A DNA stretch of 64,000 bases from the NCBI GenBank assembly GCA_029960045.1, contig JASCOV010000006.1, positions 1-64,000 of the forward strand, read 5' to 3'. Position 1 is the stretch's first letter. Every line of letters begins with the position of its first letter. A model generated the notes under the pieces. The model saw nothing but the letters and a program-made list of their open reading frames with translations, was not told the DNA's origin and did not search any database. This document shows positions 1-7,696 of the stretch, piece by piece. Position numbers and translations under genes: made by a program. This DNA comes from Flavobacteriaceae bacterium PS02293. Its GTDB lineage: Bacteria > Bacteroidota > Bacteroidia > Flavobacteriales > Weeksellaceae.

Positions 1-46
1 CGTGTGGCAATTTTGTAAACAATAATTTTAGTTGACTATCTCATTT
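1..46 (+). repeat. 46-bp direct repeat, left copy
   Basis: The first 46 bases are identical to 1204-1249. The right copy is preceded by a GC-rich hairpin (1180-1210); the left copy starts exactly at that hairpin's second arm, so the unit probably extends left of the window. The two copies bracket the toxin-tail and membrane-protein cassette. Copy identity is read directly; its function is unknown. Confidence 0.85.
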
Positions 47-105
47 GGGAAAGGACTTTTGGATGGTATTGTTGTTTTTAGGATGTTAGGTTTGTAATAA
101 TTAGA

Positions 106-136
106 CCACACGAAAGGATTCGTGCGGCAGCGGGGG
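106..136 (+). repeat. 31-bp inverted repeat, left arm
   Basis: These 31 bases are the exact reverse complement of 1180-1210. Each arm is itself a hairpin: an 8-bp stem, perfect if one G-U wobble is allowed, around a 6-nt loop. GC content is far above the surroundings. The open frame of the toxin-tail gene runs through this arm, so the first residues of that ORF are repeat-encoded and probably not original protein. Confidence 0.85.
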
Positions 137-688
137 GGTAATAATGACTATGGAGATAATTTACCATTAATAGATGTGCCAGGAGTTGCTTTAACAGGAA
201 AATCCTCTGGCTGGGGTCAGCAAATGCAAGATACGTTCAATGCTTTTATGGAGCAGTTTAATACAGATAATGCTAATGCTTTTGCATTTTGGAATAGCCA
301 TCCAAGAGAAGTTACATCAATAGCTGGAATTATCGAAGGCGCTTCACAAATAACAGCCAAAGGTCTGGCTAAATGGAATGCGCCTTCCAATATCTCGAAA
401 AGCCGTATTTTTGCAGAGACCATAAGTACGAAATTGCCTGCTTCTGCCAAGTTTTTAGAAGGTGCTTCAAAAACTCTTAGTGTTGCAGGAAGAGTGGTTG
501 GTGCTGTTGGTATTGCAAATACAGTCTATCAATGGAGAACAGGAAAAATTTCAGATACCAGAGCCGTTGTTGATGGGGTAATGGGAGTTGCTGGTTTTTT
601 CCCTGCAACAGCTTGGGTATCCATCGCCTATTTTGGGGGAATGGCAGTTTACGAAACATATTATAACGACGGCAAATCCGCATTTTAA
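122..688 (+). CDS. C-terminal fragment of an RHS/polymorphic-toxin-like protein
   Basis: 188 codons starting at GTG; the frame is open only from about 101, after a stop, so the large N-terminal part of such a protein (RHS or secretion-linked core) is missing. The fragment has a Gly/Asn/Asp-rich junction, a middle helical region, and a Gly/Ala-rich hydrophobic stretch in the last third (about residues 115-178), ending in a short polar tail. This layout resembles the C-terminal tips of flavobacterial RHS-associated toxins, where membrane-active regions follow a variable junction. No nuclease or peptidase motif was recognised. It is followed one base later by a membrane-protein gene, as expected for toxin-immunity pairs. 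It could be a silent orphan cassette or a pseudogene. The toxin assignment is inference. Confidence 0.5.
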   Translation: MRQRGGNNDYGDNLPLIDVPGVALTGKSSGWGQQMQDTFNAFMEQFNTDNANAFAFWNSHPREVTSIAGIIEGASQITAKGLAKWNAPSNISKSRIFAETISTKLPASAKFLEGASKTLSVAGRVVGAVGIANTVYQWRTGKISDTRAVVDGVMGVAGFFPATAWVSIAYFGGMAVYETYYNDGKSAF

Positions 689-689
689 A

Positions 690-1106
690 ATGATTAGATT
701 TATAAGATTACTTTTTTATCATATTTATATTTTTTATTATAGAAAAGAAGGAAAAAAAATAGCAAAATTTTCAACTTTTGCCGTTTTCATAGTTATATGT
801 TCTCTTTTAATAATATGCACTTATGATTTGATTATTCAAAATTATGATAAGGTCTATACTTCTCTTCCTAGAGTGTCATACATAGGTGTTTTCATTATTA
901 TAGGCATTATCCTAGCTTATTATTTATATAAGGAAAGTTTTCAGGATTTTAATGAATATTATGATTACAACAAAAAATATTACTATTATTTTTTTATCAT
1001 AGTGCTCACTACTCTTTGTTTGGTTATCTATACTGGTAAAATTAGCAGGGAAAGGATTTTCAAGCAAAGAGAAGTTCAAAAGACCTCTGTTGAAACAAAA
1101 AAGTAA
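690..1106 (+). CDS. Small multi-pass membrane protein, possible immunity protein
   Basis: 138 residues from an ATG one base after the upstream stop codon. The frame is open further upstream, but that part lies inside the toxin-tail gene. About three membrane segments are visible (near residues 22-44, 56-76 and 95-112), separated by short charged or Tyr/Lys-rich loops, with a basic C-terminus. No family was recognised. Tight coupling to a polymorphic-toxin tail with a membrane-active appearance suggests an inner-membrane immunity protein, which is inference. Strongly AT-rich base composition, well above the housekeeping genes here, fits transfer. Confidence 0.5.
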   Translation: MIRFIRLLFYHIYIFYYRKEGKKIAKFSTFAVFIVICSLLIICTYDLIIQNYDKVYTSLPRVSYIGVFIIIGIILAYYLYKESFQDFNEYYDYNKKYYYYFFIIVLTTLCLVIYTGKISRERIFKQREVQKTSVETKK

Positions 1107-1179
1107 AATGCAAAGATTACTATGACATAACCAAATAATCTTCGTAAAATTTTTTTGGGTTTTCTTAGGCATATAAAAA

Positions 1180-1210
1180 CCCCCGCTGCCGCACGAATCC
1201 TTTCGTGTGG
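1180..1210 (-). repeat. 31-bp inverted repeat, right arm
   Basis: Exact reverse complement of 106-136. It forms a hairpin in RNA read from either strand, with an A-rich run just before its C-tract. Together with the left arm it frames about 1.04 kb holding the two cassette genes. Confidence 0.85.
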
Positions 1211-1249
1211 CAATTTTGTAAACAATAATTTTAGTTGACTATCTCATTT
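1204..1249 (+). repeat. 46-bp direct repeat, right copy
   Basis: Identical to 1-46. Its first seven bases are shared with the right arm of the inverted repeat, so the two repeats are one composite element of about 70 bp (1180-1249). Confidence 0.85.
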
Positions 1250-1577
1250 TTGGTAATGCTCCAAACTTAGTGATGGCTACGAATTTAAATATTAACCTAT
1301 TGTAAATCAATTAAAATAATAATTGAGAAATTTAAAAACGAGAATAGGAATTACTTATTCTCGTTTATTTTTGGAGAAAAAACATATCTTAAATGATTGA
1401 GGATTATAATAGGTGTATCAGGTTTAGTGACACAGGAATTTGTCCGTTCTGCTATTCAAATAAAACACAAAGCAGATGCTAGGTTTCTACATCGGAAAGA
1501 GAAACAATAAAACATTAAATGCTGTCTTGAAAACCCCGATGTTATAAAAATGCATTAATTTTCAGATTCTATTTCTT
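1250..1577. other. Intergenic stretch with displaced coding tail and hairpin
   Basis: No complete gene is seen. Just after the repeat there is a short in-frame stretch (about 1252-1305, plus strand) of around 17 codons ending in TAA that reads like a protein C-terminus; it may be what remains of the gene interrupted by the cassette, but it is too short to assign. A strong hairpin follows at 1336-1366. Nothing else is recognised up to the response-regulator stop. Confidence 0.35.
1336..1368 (+). terminator. Rho-independent terminator-like hairpin
   Basis: Perfect 11-bp stem (1336-1346 with 1356-1366) and a 9-nt loop, followed by T-rich DNA on the plus strand and preceded by A-rich DNA, so it may act in both directions. 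It lies between the cassette and the LytTR system. Confidence 0.6.
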
Positions 1578-2297
1578 CTACATTATTTTCAATTTCTCAT
1601 AAACCTGCTCGCGGTAGCTCAATCCAATCGGAATGCTTTTTTGATTACTTAGTAAAATGACGTGTTGCTCCAGATAATTGATTTTATTCAGATTGATAAA
1701 AAACGATTTGTGAACTCTGCAGATGTAATTTAAATCTTTGAAGTTTTCTTCCAGAGAAGCCAATGTGCTGTGAACGATTATTTTATCGGTTTCGGTGTAC
1801 AGACAGATGTAATTGCGCATTCCTTCTATATAAACCAATTCTTCCGGATTGATTTTCACCAGTCGCTTGTCACTTTTTACATAGAAACTTCCGCTATTAT
1901 TTTCAGTAACAATCGAAGTTTGTTGTTGCGATGGTTTTAAGAATTGAGTTGCTTTTTGAATGCTTTTAGAAAAACGGTCAAGAGAAATCGGTTTTAATAA
2001 ATAGTCAATAGCACTTTGGTCAAAGGCGTTTAAGGCATATTGGTTATAGGCTGTTGTATAGATAATTGCCGGTGGATTATTGAACATCTCCACAAAATCA
2101 GTTCCTTTTATTTCGGGCATTTTGATATCTAAGAAAATCAAATCGATGTTTTTATCCTTATTCAAAAAAGAAATCAGTTCAAAAACATTATTACAAATGC
2201 CTTCCAACTGCAAAATCTCAAATTTCGAAATATGATGAATCAAAACATCCTGAGCCAGTTTCTCATCATCAACTACCAAACATCTTATTTTCGCCAT
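1578..2297 (-). CDS. LytTR-family response regulator
   Basis: 239 residues. An N-terminal receiver domain (about 4-120) has the acidic pair D10/D11, the phospho-acceptor D57 in a FLDIKMP context, a conserved Thr-Thr near 80 and the switch Lys in the DYLLKP motif near 100. A LytTR DNA-binding domain fills about 138-235, with the typical YIEGMRNYI stretch. It is three bases downstream of the kinase gene, so the two form a LytS/LytR- or YpdA/YpdB-like two-component system. Targets are unknown; such pairs in Bacteroidota often control envelope genes. The domain call is firm. Confidence 0.93.
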   Translation of the reverse strand: MAKIRCLVVDDEKLAQDVLIHHISKFEILQLEGICNNVFELISFLNKDKNIDLIFLDIKMPEIKGTDFVEMFNNPPAIIYTTAYNQYALNAFDQSAIDYLLKPISLDRFSKSIQKATQFLKPSQQQTSIVTENNSGSFYVKSDKRLVKINPEELVYIEGMRNYICLYTETDKIIVHSTLASLEENFKDLNYICRVHKSFFINLNKINYLEQHVILLSNQKSIPIGLSYREQVYEKLKIM

Positions 2298-2300
2298 TTC

Positions 2301-3368
2301 CTAAAATTTTAGTTCAAGTTTAATCTTATATATGTCTTTGCTTTTCTCAATTTTAAAAAGGTGTTTCGAAGGATAAAGTAACTGCAAACGTTTGCGAATA
2401 TTTTCAATCCCAATGCCACCGACTTCTTTTTTTGCAGATTCTTTAAAACTATTTTCACACGTAAATATAAGATGTTTCTCATCGCAACTGAGTGAAGCAT
2501 TGATGTAAGAAACGCCAATCGTAGAATCTGTCCCGTGTTTGAAAGCATTTTCTATCAAAGGCAGCAAAAGCATCGGCGCAATTCTGACCGAATCTTTCAC
2601 GTTTTCGTAATTAAATTCAATACTTGCATTTTCAGGCATTCTTAATTTTTCAATATCAATGTAAGTATTCAGAATATGAATTTCATTACTGATGGAGATT
2701 TCTTTTTCTTGTGTTTCGTACAAAGAATACCGCAGAATATCGGACAGTTTTAAAATCACATCAGGCGTTTCTTTTGACATTTTAAGGGATAAAGAATACA
2801 AGCTATTCAGGACATTAAAGAGAAAATGCGGACTTATCTGAGATTTTAATAAACTAAGTTCTGCAATGGTTTGCTGAGTTTGTATCTGTTTCTCTTTTTT
2901 GATTTTAAGAAAGAATTCTTGCATCGCATAACCGATTGCCATTATAAGTATTAAAATGATAATTCCCGGAATAACATCAAAGTAATACTGATACTTTTCT
3001 AATGTTTCCGGCGCAGAAGAAGTAGCTCCTAATGGCGTAAAATCAATTAATTCAGAATGATTGAACTGGGAATATAGCCACTTCAAATACTGTCCTAATG
3101 TCACAATTGCAACAATCAAAAGAATAATTAACGAGATTAAATATTGTCTTACATTTTTATCATTCCGAAGATTTGGAAGAAGCCAGAAATTATTAATCCA
3201 AGCCGGTAGAAAAAGCAAAATATTATACAGAAAAATAAAACCTAAAGGCAAATTCTTATCATTGTTATTGACTGCAGCAAAGAGTATAAAGCCTGTAAAT
3301 GCAATATTGAGCAGCAATCTAAGAATTTGAGAACCTTTTAATAATTTCATTGATTCGAATAAAACCAT
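2301..3368 (-). CDS. Sensor histidine kinase, LytS-like (His_kinase family)
   Basis: About 355 residues from the first ATG; the frame opens at a TTG seven codons upstream (3389), and an ATG at 3350 is also possible. Four membrane segments lie in the first 155 residues with only short loops, so there is no large periplasmic sensor. A short coiled coil leads to the His_kinase domain with the phospho-acceptor His in an SPHFLFN motif near residue 181, followed by a HATPase_c domain with an N-box (PLIENAFKHG) and a late G-box (GGIGIENIRKRL). Operon partner of the LytTR regulator three bases downstream. Confidence 0.92.
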   Translation of the reverse strand: MVLFESMKLLKGSQILRLLLNIAFTGFILFAAVNNNDKNLPLGFIFLYNILLFLPAWINNFWLLPNLRNDKNVRQYLISLIILLIVAIVTLGQYLKWLYSQFNHSELIDFTPLGATSSAPETLEKYQYYFDVIPGIIILILIMAIGYAMQEFFLKIKKEKQIQTQQTIAELSLLKSQISPHFLFNVLNSLYSLSLKMSKETPDVILKLSDILRYSLYETQEKEISISNEIHILNTYIDIEKLRMPENASIEFNYENVKDSVRIAPMLLLPLIENAFKHGTDSTIGVSYINASLSCDEKHLIFTCENSFKESAKKEVGGIGIENIRKRLQLLYPSKHLFKIEKSKDIYKIKLELKF

Positions 3369-3534
3369 AAAGTTAAATATTTTCAACACCTGAAGATTGG
3401 TTTTTACACGAACACTTCTTTTTCATTGACAAACAAGAATTAAAACTATTTGTCCAAGTTATCATATTGTTGGTCACAAAAACGAGAAAATGTAGCCTGA
3501 TTGTCTTTTCATTTGTATCAATAAAAATTTAACA

Positions 3535-4890
3535 ATGAAAAAAATCTACTTCCTTCTTATCCTAAATCTCTTTGGTTTCGCTTCTGCACAAAACACCGAT
3601 TACAAAAAATCGATTGATAGTCTGATGAATTATTTCAAAGAAAACAATGCATTTTCCGGAAGTATTTTGCTTCAGAAAAATGGCGAAACAATTTATAAAG
3701 GTGATTTCAACAAGTTTTCCAACGACTCAGATAAATACAGAATTGGTTCCATCACAAAAACTTTTACTGCGATTGTCATTTTCCAATTGATTGAAGAAGG
3801 AAAATTGACACTTAATACAAAACTCAGCCAATTTTATCCCACAATCAAATATGCCGACAAAATCACAATCGGAAATCTATTGAATCATACCAGCGGAATT
3901 TATGATTATCTGGAATGGGAAGATTATTACGTTTCCAAAGGCAGCAATTATAAAAAAGAAGATTTGTTGAAACTGATTCAACAAGGCAAACCGAGTTTCA
4001 AACCAGAAAAAGATTGTGAATACAGCAATTCTAATTATACGCTTCTGGGTTTCATCATAGAAGATATCACAGGAAAACCTTATGCAGATAACGTAAAAAT
4101 CCGAATTATTGATAAAATAGGACTGCAAAACACCTATTGCGAAACTTCGGAAAACGAATATTCCAAAAGAAATAATTCTTACAAATTCGATGGCGAGAAT
4201 TGGTCTAAGGAAGCTGATACGCATCCAAGCTTTACTTTTTCAGCCGGCAACATTGTTTCTACAACAGAAGATTTGTCAAAAATGATGCACGAACTTTTTA
4301 ATGGCAAACTGGTTTCTGAAAATTCTTTAGCTCAAATGGAGAAAACCAATTCTAAAGGATTTGGATACGGATTTCAAAAAACGCCTTTTTATAAGAAAAC
4401 AGGATATGGACACACAGGAAGAATTGATGAATTCCGTTCAGGTTTGGCATATCTGAATGAGGATAATCTCAGCATCGCCATTCTAACCAACGGAACCAAT
4501 GTAGCACTGAATGAAATGGTTGTAGCAGTAGCATCAGAATATTATCAGAAAAAATACAAACCGAAGGATTTTACAACTTATCAAAGCGAAACTGCGCCGA
4601 CAACACAATCTTACACAGGGATTTATAACGCAAAATTAGCCGGATTGATTTCTGTCGGAAAATTTCAAATCACTCAGGCTGGGAAAAATCATTTGTTTAT
4701 CGGAATGTACAGTGATAAAGAGGACAATAAAAAAAGCAGAAAAGCATTACTCAAAAGAAAAGGCGAAAATGAATTTTATTCTTTTGAAACCGGTGCAGAG
4801 CTCCAATTTTTACTGGACAAAAAAGGAAAAGTAACAGGAATCAAATTGACACAGGGCAAACAATCGATAAATTGTAAGAAAGTTTCATAG
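3535..4890 (+). CDS. Serine hydrolase, class C beta-lactamase / DD-peptidase family
   Basis: 451 residues with a signal peptide (about 1-19, cleaved after FASA). The three active-site motifs of the S12/class C fold are present: S72-x-x-K75, Y163-S-N165, and H293-T-G. The C-terminal ~100 residues form an extra domain of the kind found on many Bacteroidota family members. Likely a periplasmic or outer-membrane-facing peptidase or esterase; lactamase activity cannot be deduced. Divergent from the LytTR system, with about 165 bases of shared upstream DNA, so control by that system is possible but unproven. Confidence 0.9.
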   Translation: MKKIYFLLILNLFGFASAQNTDYKKSIDSLMNYFKENNAFSGSILLQKNGETIYKGDFNKFSNDSDKYRIGSITKTFTAIVIFQLIEEGKLTLNTKLSQFYPTIKYADKITIGNLLNHTSGIYDYLEWEDYYVSKGSNYKKEDLLKLIQQGKPSFKPEKDCEYSNSNYTLLGFIIEDITGKPYADNVKIRIIDKIGLQNTYCETSENEYSKRNNSYKFDGENWSKEADTHPSFTFSAGNIVSTTEDLSKMMHELFNGKLVSENSLAQMEKTNSKGFGYGFQKTPFYKKTGYGHTGRIDEFRSGLAYLNEDNLSIAILTNGTNVALNEMVVAVASEYYQKKYKPKDFTTYQSETAPTTQSYTGIYNAKLAGLISVGKFQITQAGKNHLFIGMYSDKEDNKKSRKALLKRKGENEFYSFETGAELQFLLDKKGKVTGIKLTQGKQSINCKKVS

Positions 4891-4913
4891 CCAATGTTAT
4901 ATTCTGAAGATTT

Positions 4914-5465
4914 TTAAACCTTATTATTAATGTAACCCTCAGTAGCATTCATTTTTAAAGTGATAACAGCAGGATTTCCCAATGCAATAGAATTATCAGG
5001 AACATCTGTGTTTACATAAGCATTTGGAGCAATTAGTACGTTATTTCCGATGGTGATATTTCCAACGATTACAGCATTTGGTCCAATCCAGACTTCGTTT
5101 CCGATGAAGGGAACACCTTCGTTTTTCCCACGATTTGCCTGAGCAATTGTTACACCTTGAGCAATATTGCAGTTTTTGCCAATTTTTGCTTTCGGATTGA
5201 TGACGAGAGCGCCCCAATGTCCAAGATAAAAACCTTCACCGATCTCAGTTTCCGGATAGATTTGAAATCCGTATTTGATTTGATAATGACGAAGAATCAG
5301 TCGGTAAAACTTACCAATTAAAGAAGATTTGGAATATTTCTGAGTATTTCTGAACCAATAAATGTAATGCAGATTGGGACTGAAACATTTTTTCAGTATC
5401 TGAAAGTGTGACAGATATTTTCCGCTTTCTCTGTAAAAATCTTTTTGAAGAATAGAATGACTCAT
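4914..5465 (-). CDS. CysE-like hexapeptide acetyltransferase
   Basis: 183 residues. The N-terminal third is helical; the rest is a left-handed beta-helix built from hexapeptide repeats (about 75-170) with GHWGALVI and the NPKAKIG, GNEVWIGPNA and GNNVLIAPNA turns, ending in ALGNPA. This is the serine-acetyltransferase branch of the LbH family, often used in polysaccharide loci to O-acetylate sugars. It is the last gene of the run 7575 to 4914, ten bases after the preceding glycosyltransferase. Cytosolic acetyl-CoA-dependent sugar acetylation is more likely here than cysteine synthesis, by context. Confidence 0.8.
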   Translation of the reverse strand: MSHSILQKDFYRESGKYLSHFQILKKCFSPNLHYIYWFRNTQKYSKSSLIGKFYRLILRHYQIKYGFQIYPETEIGEGFYLGHWGALVINPKAKIGKNCNIAQGVTIAQANRGKNEGVPFIGNEVWIGPNAVIVGNITIGNNVLIAPNAYVNTDVPDNSIALGNPAVITLKMNATEGYINNKV

Positions 5466-5474
5466 TGGATAAAA

Positions 5475-6620
5475 TTACAAATTATCAATGATTTCCATAA
5501 TCTTATCTACAGAATTTTTCAAGTTGAAAGGCATTTCGTAATGCTGAAGATTGTCTTGGCAAGTTTTGAAATGTTCCGGATTTGTCAAAGCTTTTTTCAT
5601 TCCCTGATAAATTCCTTCTTCAGAATTTCCTGTGATTAAGCCTAATTCTCCATTTTCCAGCATTTCAACTACACCTGATACATCAGTAGCGATGATATTC
5701 TTTTTCAGTGTAATTGCCTCAAACAAAACTGTTGGAAAACCTTCGTATCTGGAACTTAGAATATAAAAATCAGCTGCTTTGAAGTATGGATAAGGATTGT
5801 CTGTAAAACCAAGCATCGTAGCGGTTTCATCAACTTTCAATTCAGATTTCAGTTTCTTTACATTTTCGAAATCATAACCGTCGCCAACAATCAGAACTTT
5901 GTGCTGGAAACCTTCATCCAAAAGTCTTTTATGAACTTTCAACAATCTATCAAATCCCTTCTGAGGGAAAACTGTTCCAACAGATATAAAAGTTGGAATA
6001 TCTTTATCGAATGTATAATTAATAATTGGGCTTTCAGCTTTTGTAAGGATTTCGTTGGTGTCCAACGGATTATAAATTCTCACAATTTTCTGTTTCTCAG
6101 CTTCAGTTTTTGCTAAATCCAAGAAAGTCTTTTGAATTTTTTCCGAAATTACCATCACTTTATTATAATGGAAAAAGTGTCTGATTTTCTCAGGTGTATA
6201 TCCACTAACTTGCGTAAGGTCATTGTGAATCCACATCAATTTTTTGGAAGACTTAAGAGGGCTGTTCAGAACTTCGTCCATAAAACCGTGAATAGCCGCA
6301 AACTCAATATCGTAAACTTTATTTTTAAGTTTTCTTTTGTAGAGAATTTTCGGATATTTCTTTAAAAGTCGTTGATATACAACTCTGTATATTTTTTGAG
6401 GGATATCTTTTGGGCGGTTGGTGGTGATCATCTCGCCACGGTTAAGATACATTACGTTGATCCAATCCGGAACATCAGTAAGGTATTTCCCGGAATATAG
6501 ATTTAATAATAAATCAATCTCGTATTTATCTTTCGGAAGATTTTTGAGAAAAGTAACCAGAACTTTTTCTGCACCACCGTGACGCAAAGAACCAATTCTG
6601 ATAAGGATCTTCTTTTTCAA
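5475..6620 (-). CDS. Glycosyltransferase family 4
   Basis: 381 residues with a TTG start, four bases after the preceding stop; no in-frame ATG fits the alignment. GT-B fold: the N-terminal domain begins IRIGSLRHGGAEKVL (acceptor-side GGAE loop); the C-terminal donor domain has FISVGTVFPQKGFD, a SSRYEGFPTVLFEA motif (retaining GT4 EX7E region) and a late nucleotide-binding stretch. Close relative of the gene at 8596-9747, suggesting duplication within the locus. It would transfer a sugar from a nucleotide-sugar donor at the inner face of the membrane. Sugar specificity cannot be read. Confidence 0.88.
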   Translation of the reverse strand: MKKKILIRIGSLRHGGAEKVLVTFLKNLPKDKYEIDLLLNLYSGKYLTDVPDWINVMYLNRGEMITTNRPKDIPQKIYRVVYQRLLKKYPKILYKRKLKNKVYDIEFAAIHGFMDEVLNSPLKSSKKLMWIHNDLTQVSGYTPEKIRHFFHYNKVMVISEKIQKTFLDLAKTEAEKQKIVRIYNPLDTNEILTKAESPIINYTFDKDIPTFISVGTVFPQKGFDRLLKVHKRLLDEGFQHKVLIVGDGYDFENVKKLKSELKVDETATMLGFTDNPYPYFKAADFYILSSRYEGFPTVLFEAITLKKNIIATDVSGVVEMLENGELGLITGNSEEGIYQGMKKALTNPEHFKTCQDNLQHYEMPFNLKNSVDKIMEIIDNL

Positions 6621-6624
6621 AATT

Positions 6625-7575
6625 TTAGAATTCTAAAATCCCGGCGCCCCAAGAATAGCCAACACCAAAACCTGCAACCATTACTTTGAAACCTTCTTTT
6701 ATTTTACCTTGATTTAAGGCTAACTTCAGAGCAATTGGAATACTTGCAGAAACGGTATTACCAATGTCTTTCATATCCAAAAAGAATTTTTCGTCAGGAA
6801 TATTACAAAGATTTTTGAGGTAATTCAACATATAAGAACTCGCCTGATGGAAAACGAAAAGATCGATATCTTCCAATCTAAGTTTGTTTTTCTCTAATGT
6901 TTCGCTTATTAAAGCCGGAATGTTTTCCAGTGCAAACGTGAATATTTTTGGGCCTTTCATAAAAAGAACAGGCTTTTCCGAAGTATTTCTGGAAGCGCCA
7001 TTTTCTACAATCAGATTGTTATAACCTGCACCATCTGTACCAACAACATATTGAAAATCTGCCTTAGAATCGTCTTTTTCAATAACACTTACTGCTGCAC
7101 CGTCTCCAAAAATACTTCTGTTGGATTTGTCATTCTTATCCAGAAATTTGGTATAAGTATCAGAAGTAACTAGTAAAATATTTTTAGCTAAACCTATGGA
7201 AATCAATCCTTTTGCAAGAGTTAGTCCATACACGAATCCTGAACAGCCAAGGTTAAAATCCAAAGCACCAATGTTTTTCGGAAGGTTTAATTTGTCTTGT
7301 AAAATACAAGCAGTAGTTGGGAGAAAATAGTCTGGGCTTTGGGTGCAGAAAAGAATAAAATCGATTTTACTTCTGTCATAATTTTCAAAAAGCTTTTCAC
7401 AAGCTTCGAACGCCAAATCAAGTGCCGTTTCATTATCATCTGCAAAATGTCTGGATTCTACGCCAATTTTTGCTTTGATTTTTTCTGCATTCCACTCCGG
7501 GAATTCATTGGCAATGTCTTCGTTGGTTAATATATTTTTGGGCAGATAGTATTCTATCGCTGCAATGTTGATCAT
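6625..7575 (-). CDS. 3-oxoacyl-ACP synthase III (FabH)-like enzyme in polysaccharide locus
   Basis: 316 residues, near full FabH length. Cys sits in a NLGCSGF motif (about 110), His in VFHQASS (about 239) and Asn in GNTVSAS (about 269), giving the complete Cys-His-Asn triad; a Gly-rich end (GFGVGYSWG) closes the active site. FabH condenses acyl-CoA with malonyl-ACP in fatty-acid synthesis, but this copy sits between glycosyltransferases, with no acyl-carrier protein or ketoreductase beside it. It probably makes an acyl group for a sugar or amino sugar, or is a KasIII-like acyltransferase; this is inference. It heads a three-gene unit with its own promoter-like box. Confidence 0.88.
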   Translation of the reverse strand: MINIAAIEYYLPKNILTNEDIANEFPEWNAEKIKAKIGVESRHFADDNETALDLAFEACEKLFENYDRSKIDFILFCTQSPDYFLPTTACILQDKLNLPKNIGALDFNLGCSGFVYGLTLAKGLISIGLAKNILLVTSDTYTKFLDKNDKSNRSIFGDGAAVSVIEKDDSKADFQYVVGTDGAGYNNLIVENGASRNTSEKPVLFMKGPKIFTFALENIPALISETLEKNKLRLEDIDLFVFHQASSYMLNYLKNLCNIPDEKFFLDMKDIGNTVSASIPIALKLALNQGKIKEGFKVMVAGFGVGYSWGAGILEF

Positions 7576-7597
7576 ATTAGCGTGGGGTAAATTTTTG

Positions 7598-7605
7598 CAA
7601 AGATA
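7598..7605 (-). promoter_or_regulatory. Promoter -7 box upstream of the fabH-like gene
   Basis: On the minus strand this reads TATCTTTG, a match to the Bacteroidota -7 consensus TAnnTTTG, about 25 bases before the ATG. No convincing -33 TTG is at the usual distance. It would start a separate unit of three genes (7575 to 4914). Confidence 0.5.
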
Positions 7606-7696
7606 AGCATCTTAAAATAATGTTATGTAAAGAATGCGATCCGAAACGAACTTTTATGAAACTTTATGTTTTGTTTTTAATAAAAATAATGAGATA

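Noticed and set aside
588..689. Upstream extension of the 690-1106 membrane-protein gene
   Set aside because: It would overlap 100 bases of the toxin-tail frame; the ATG one base after the stop is the natural start.
1..1249. Direct repeats as prophage or integrative-element attachment sites
   Set aside because: No integrase, tRNA or phage gene lies between them, and the content is only a toxin tail and a membrane protein.
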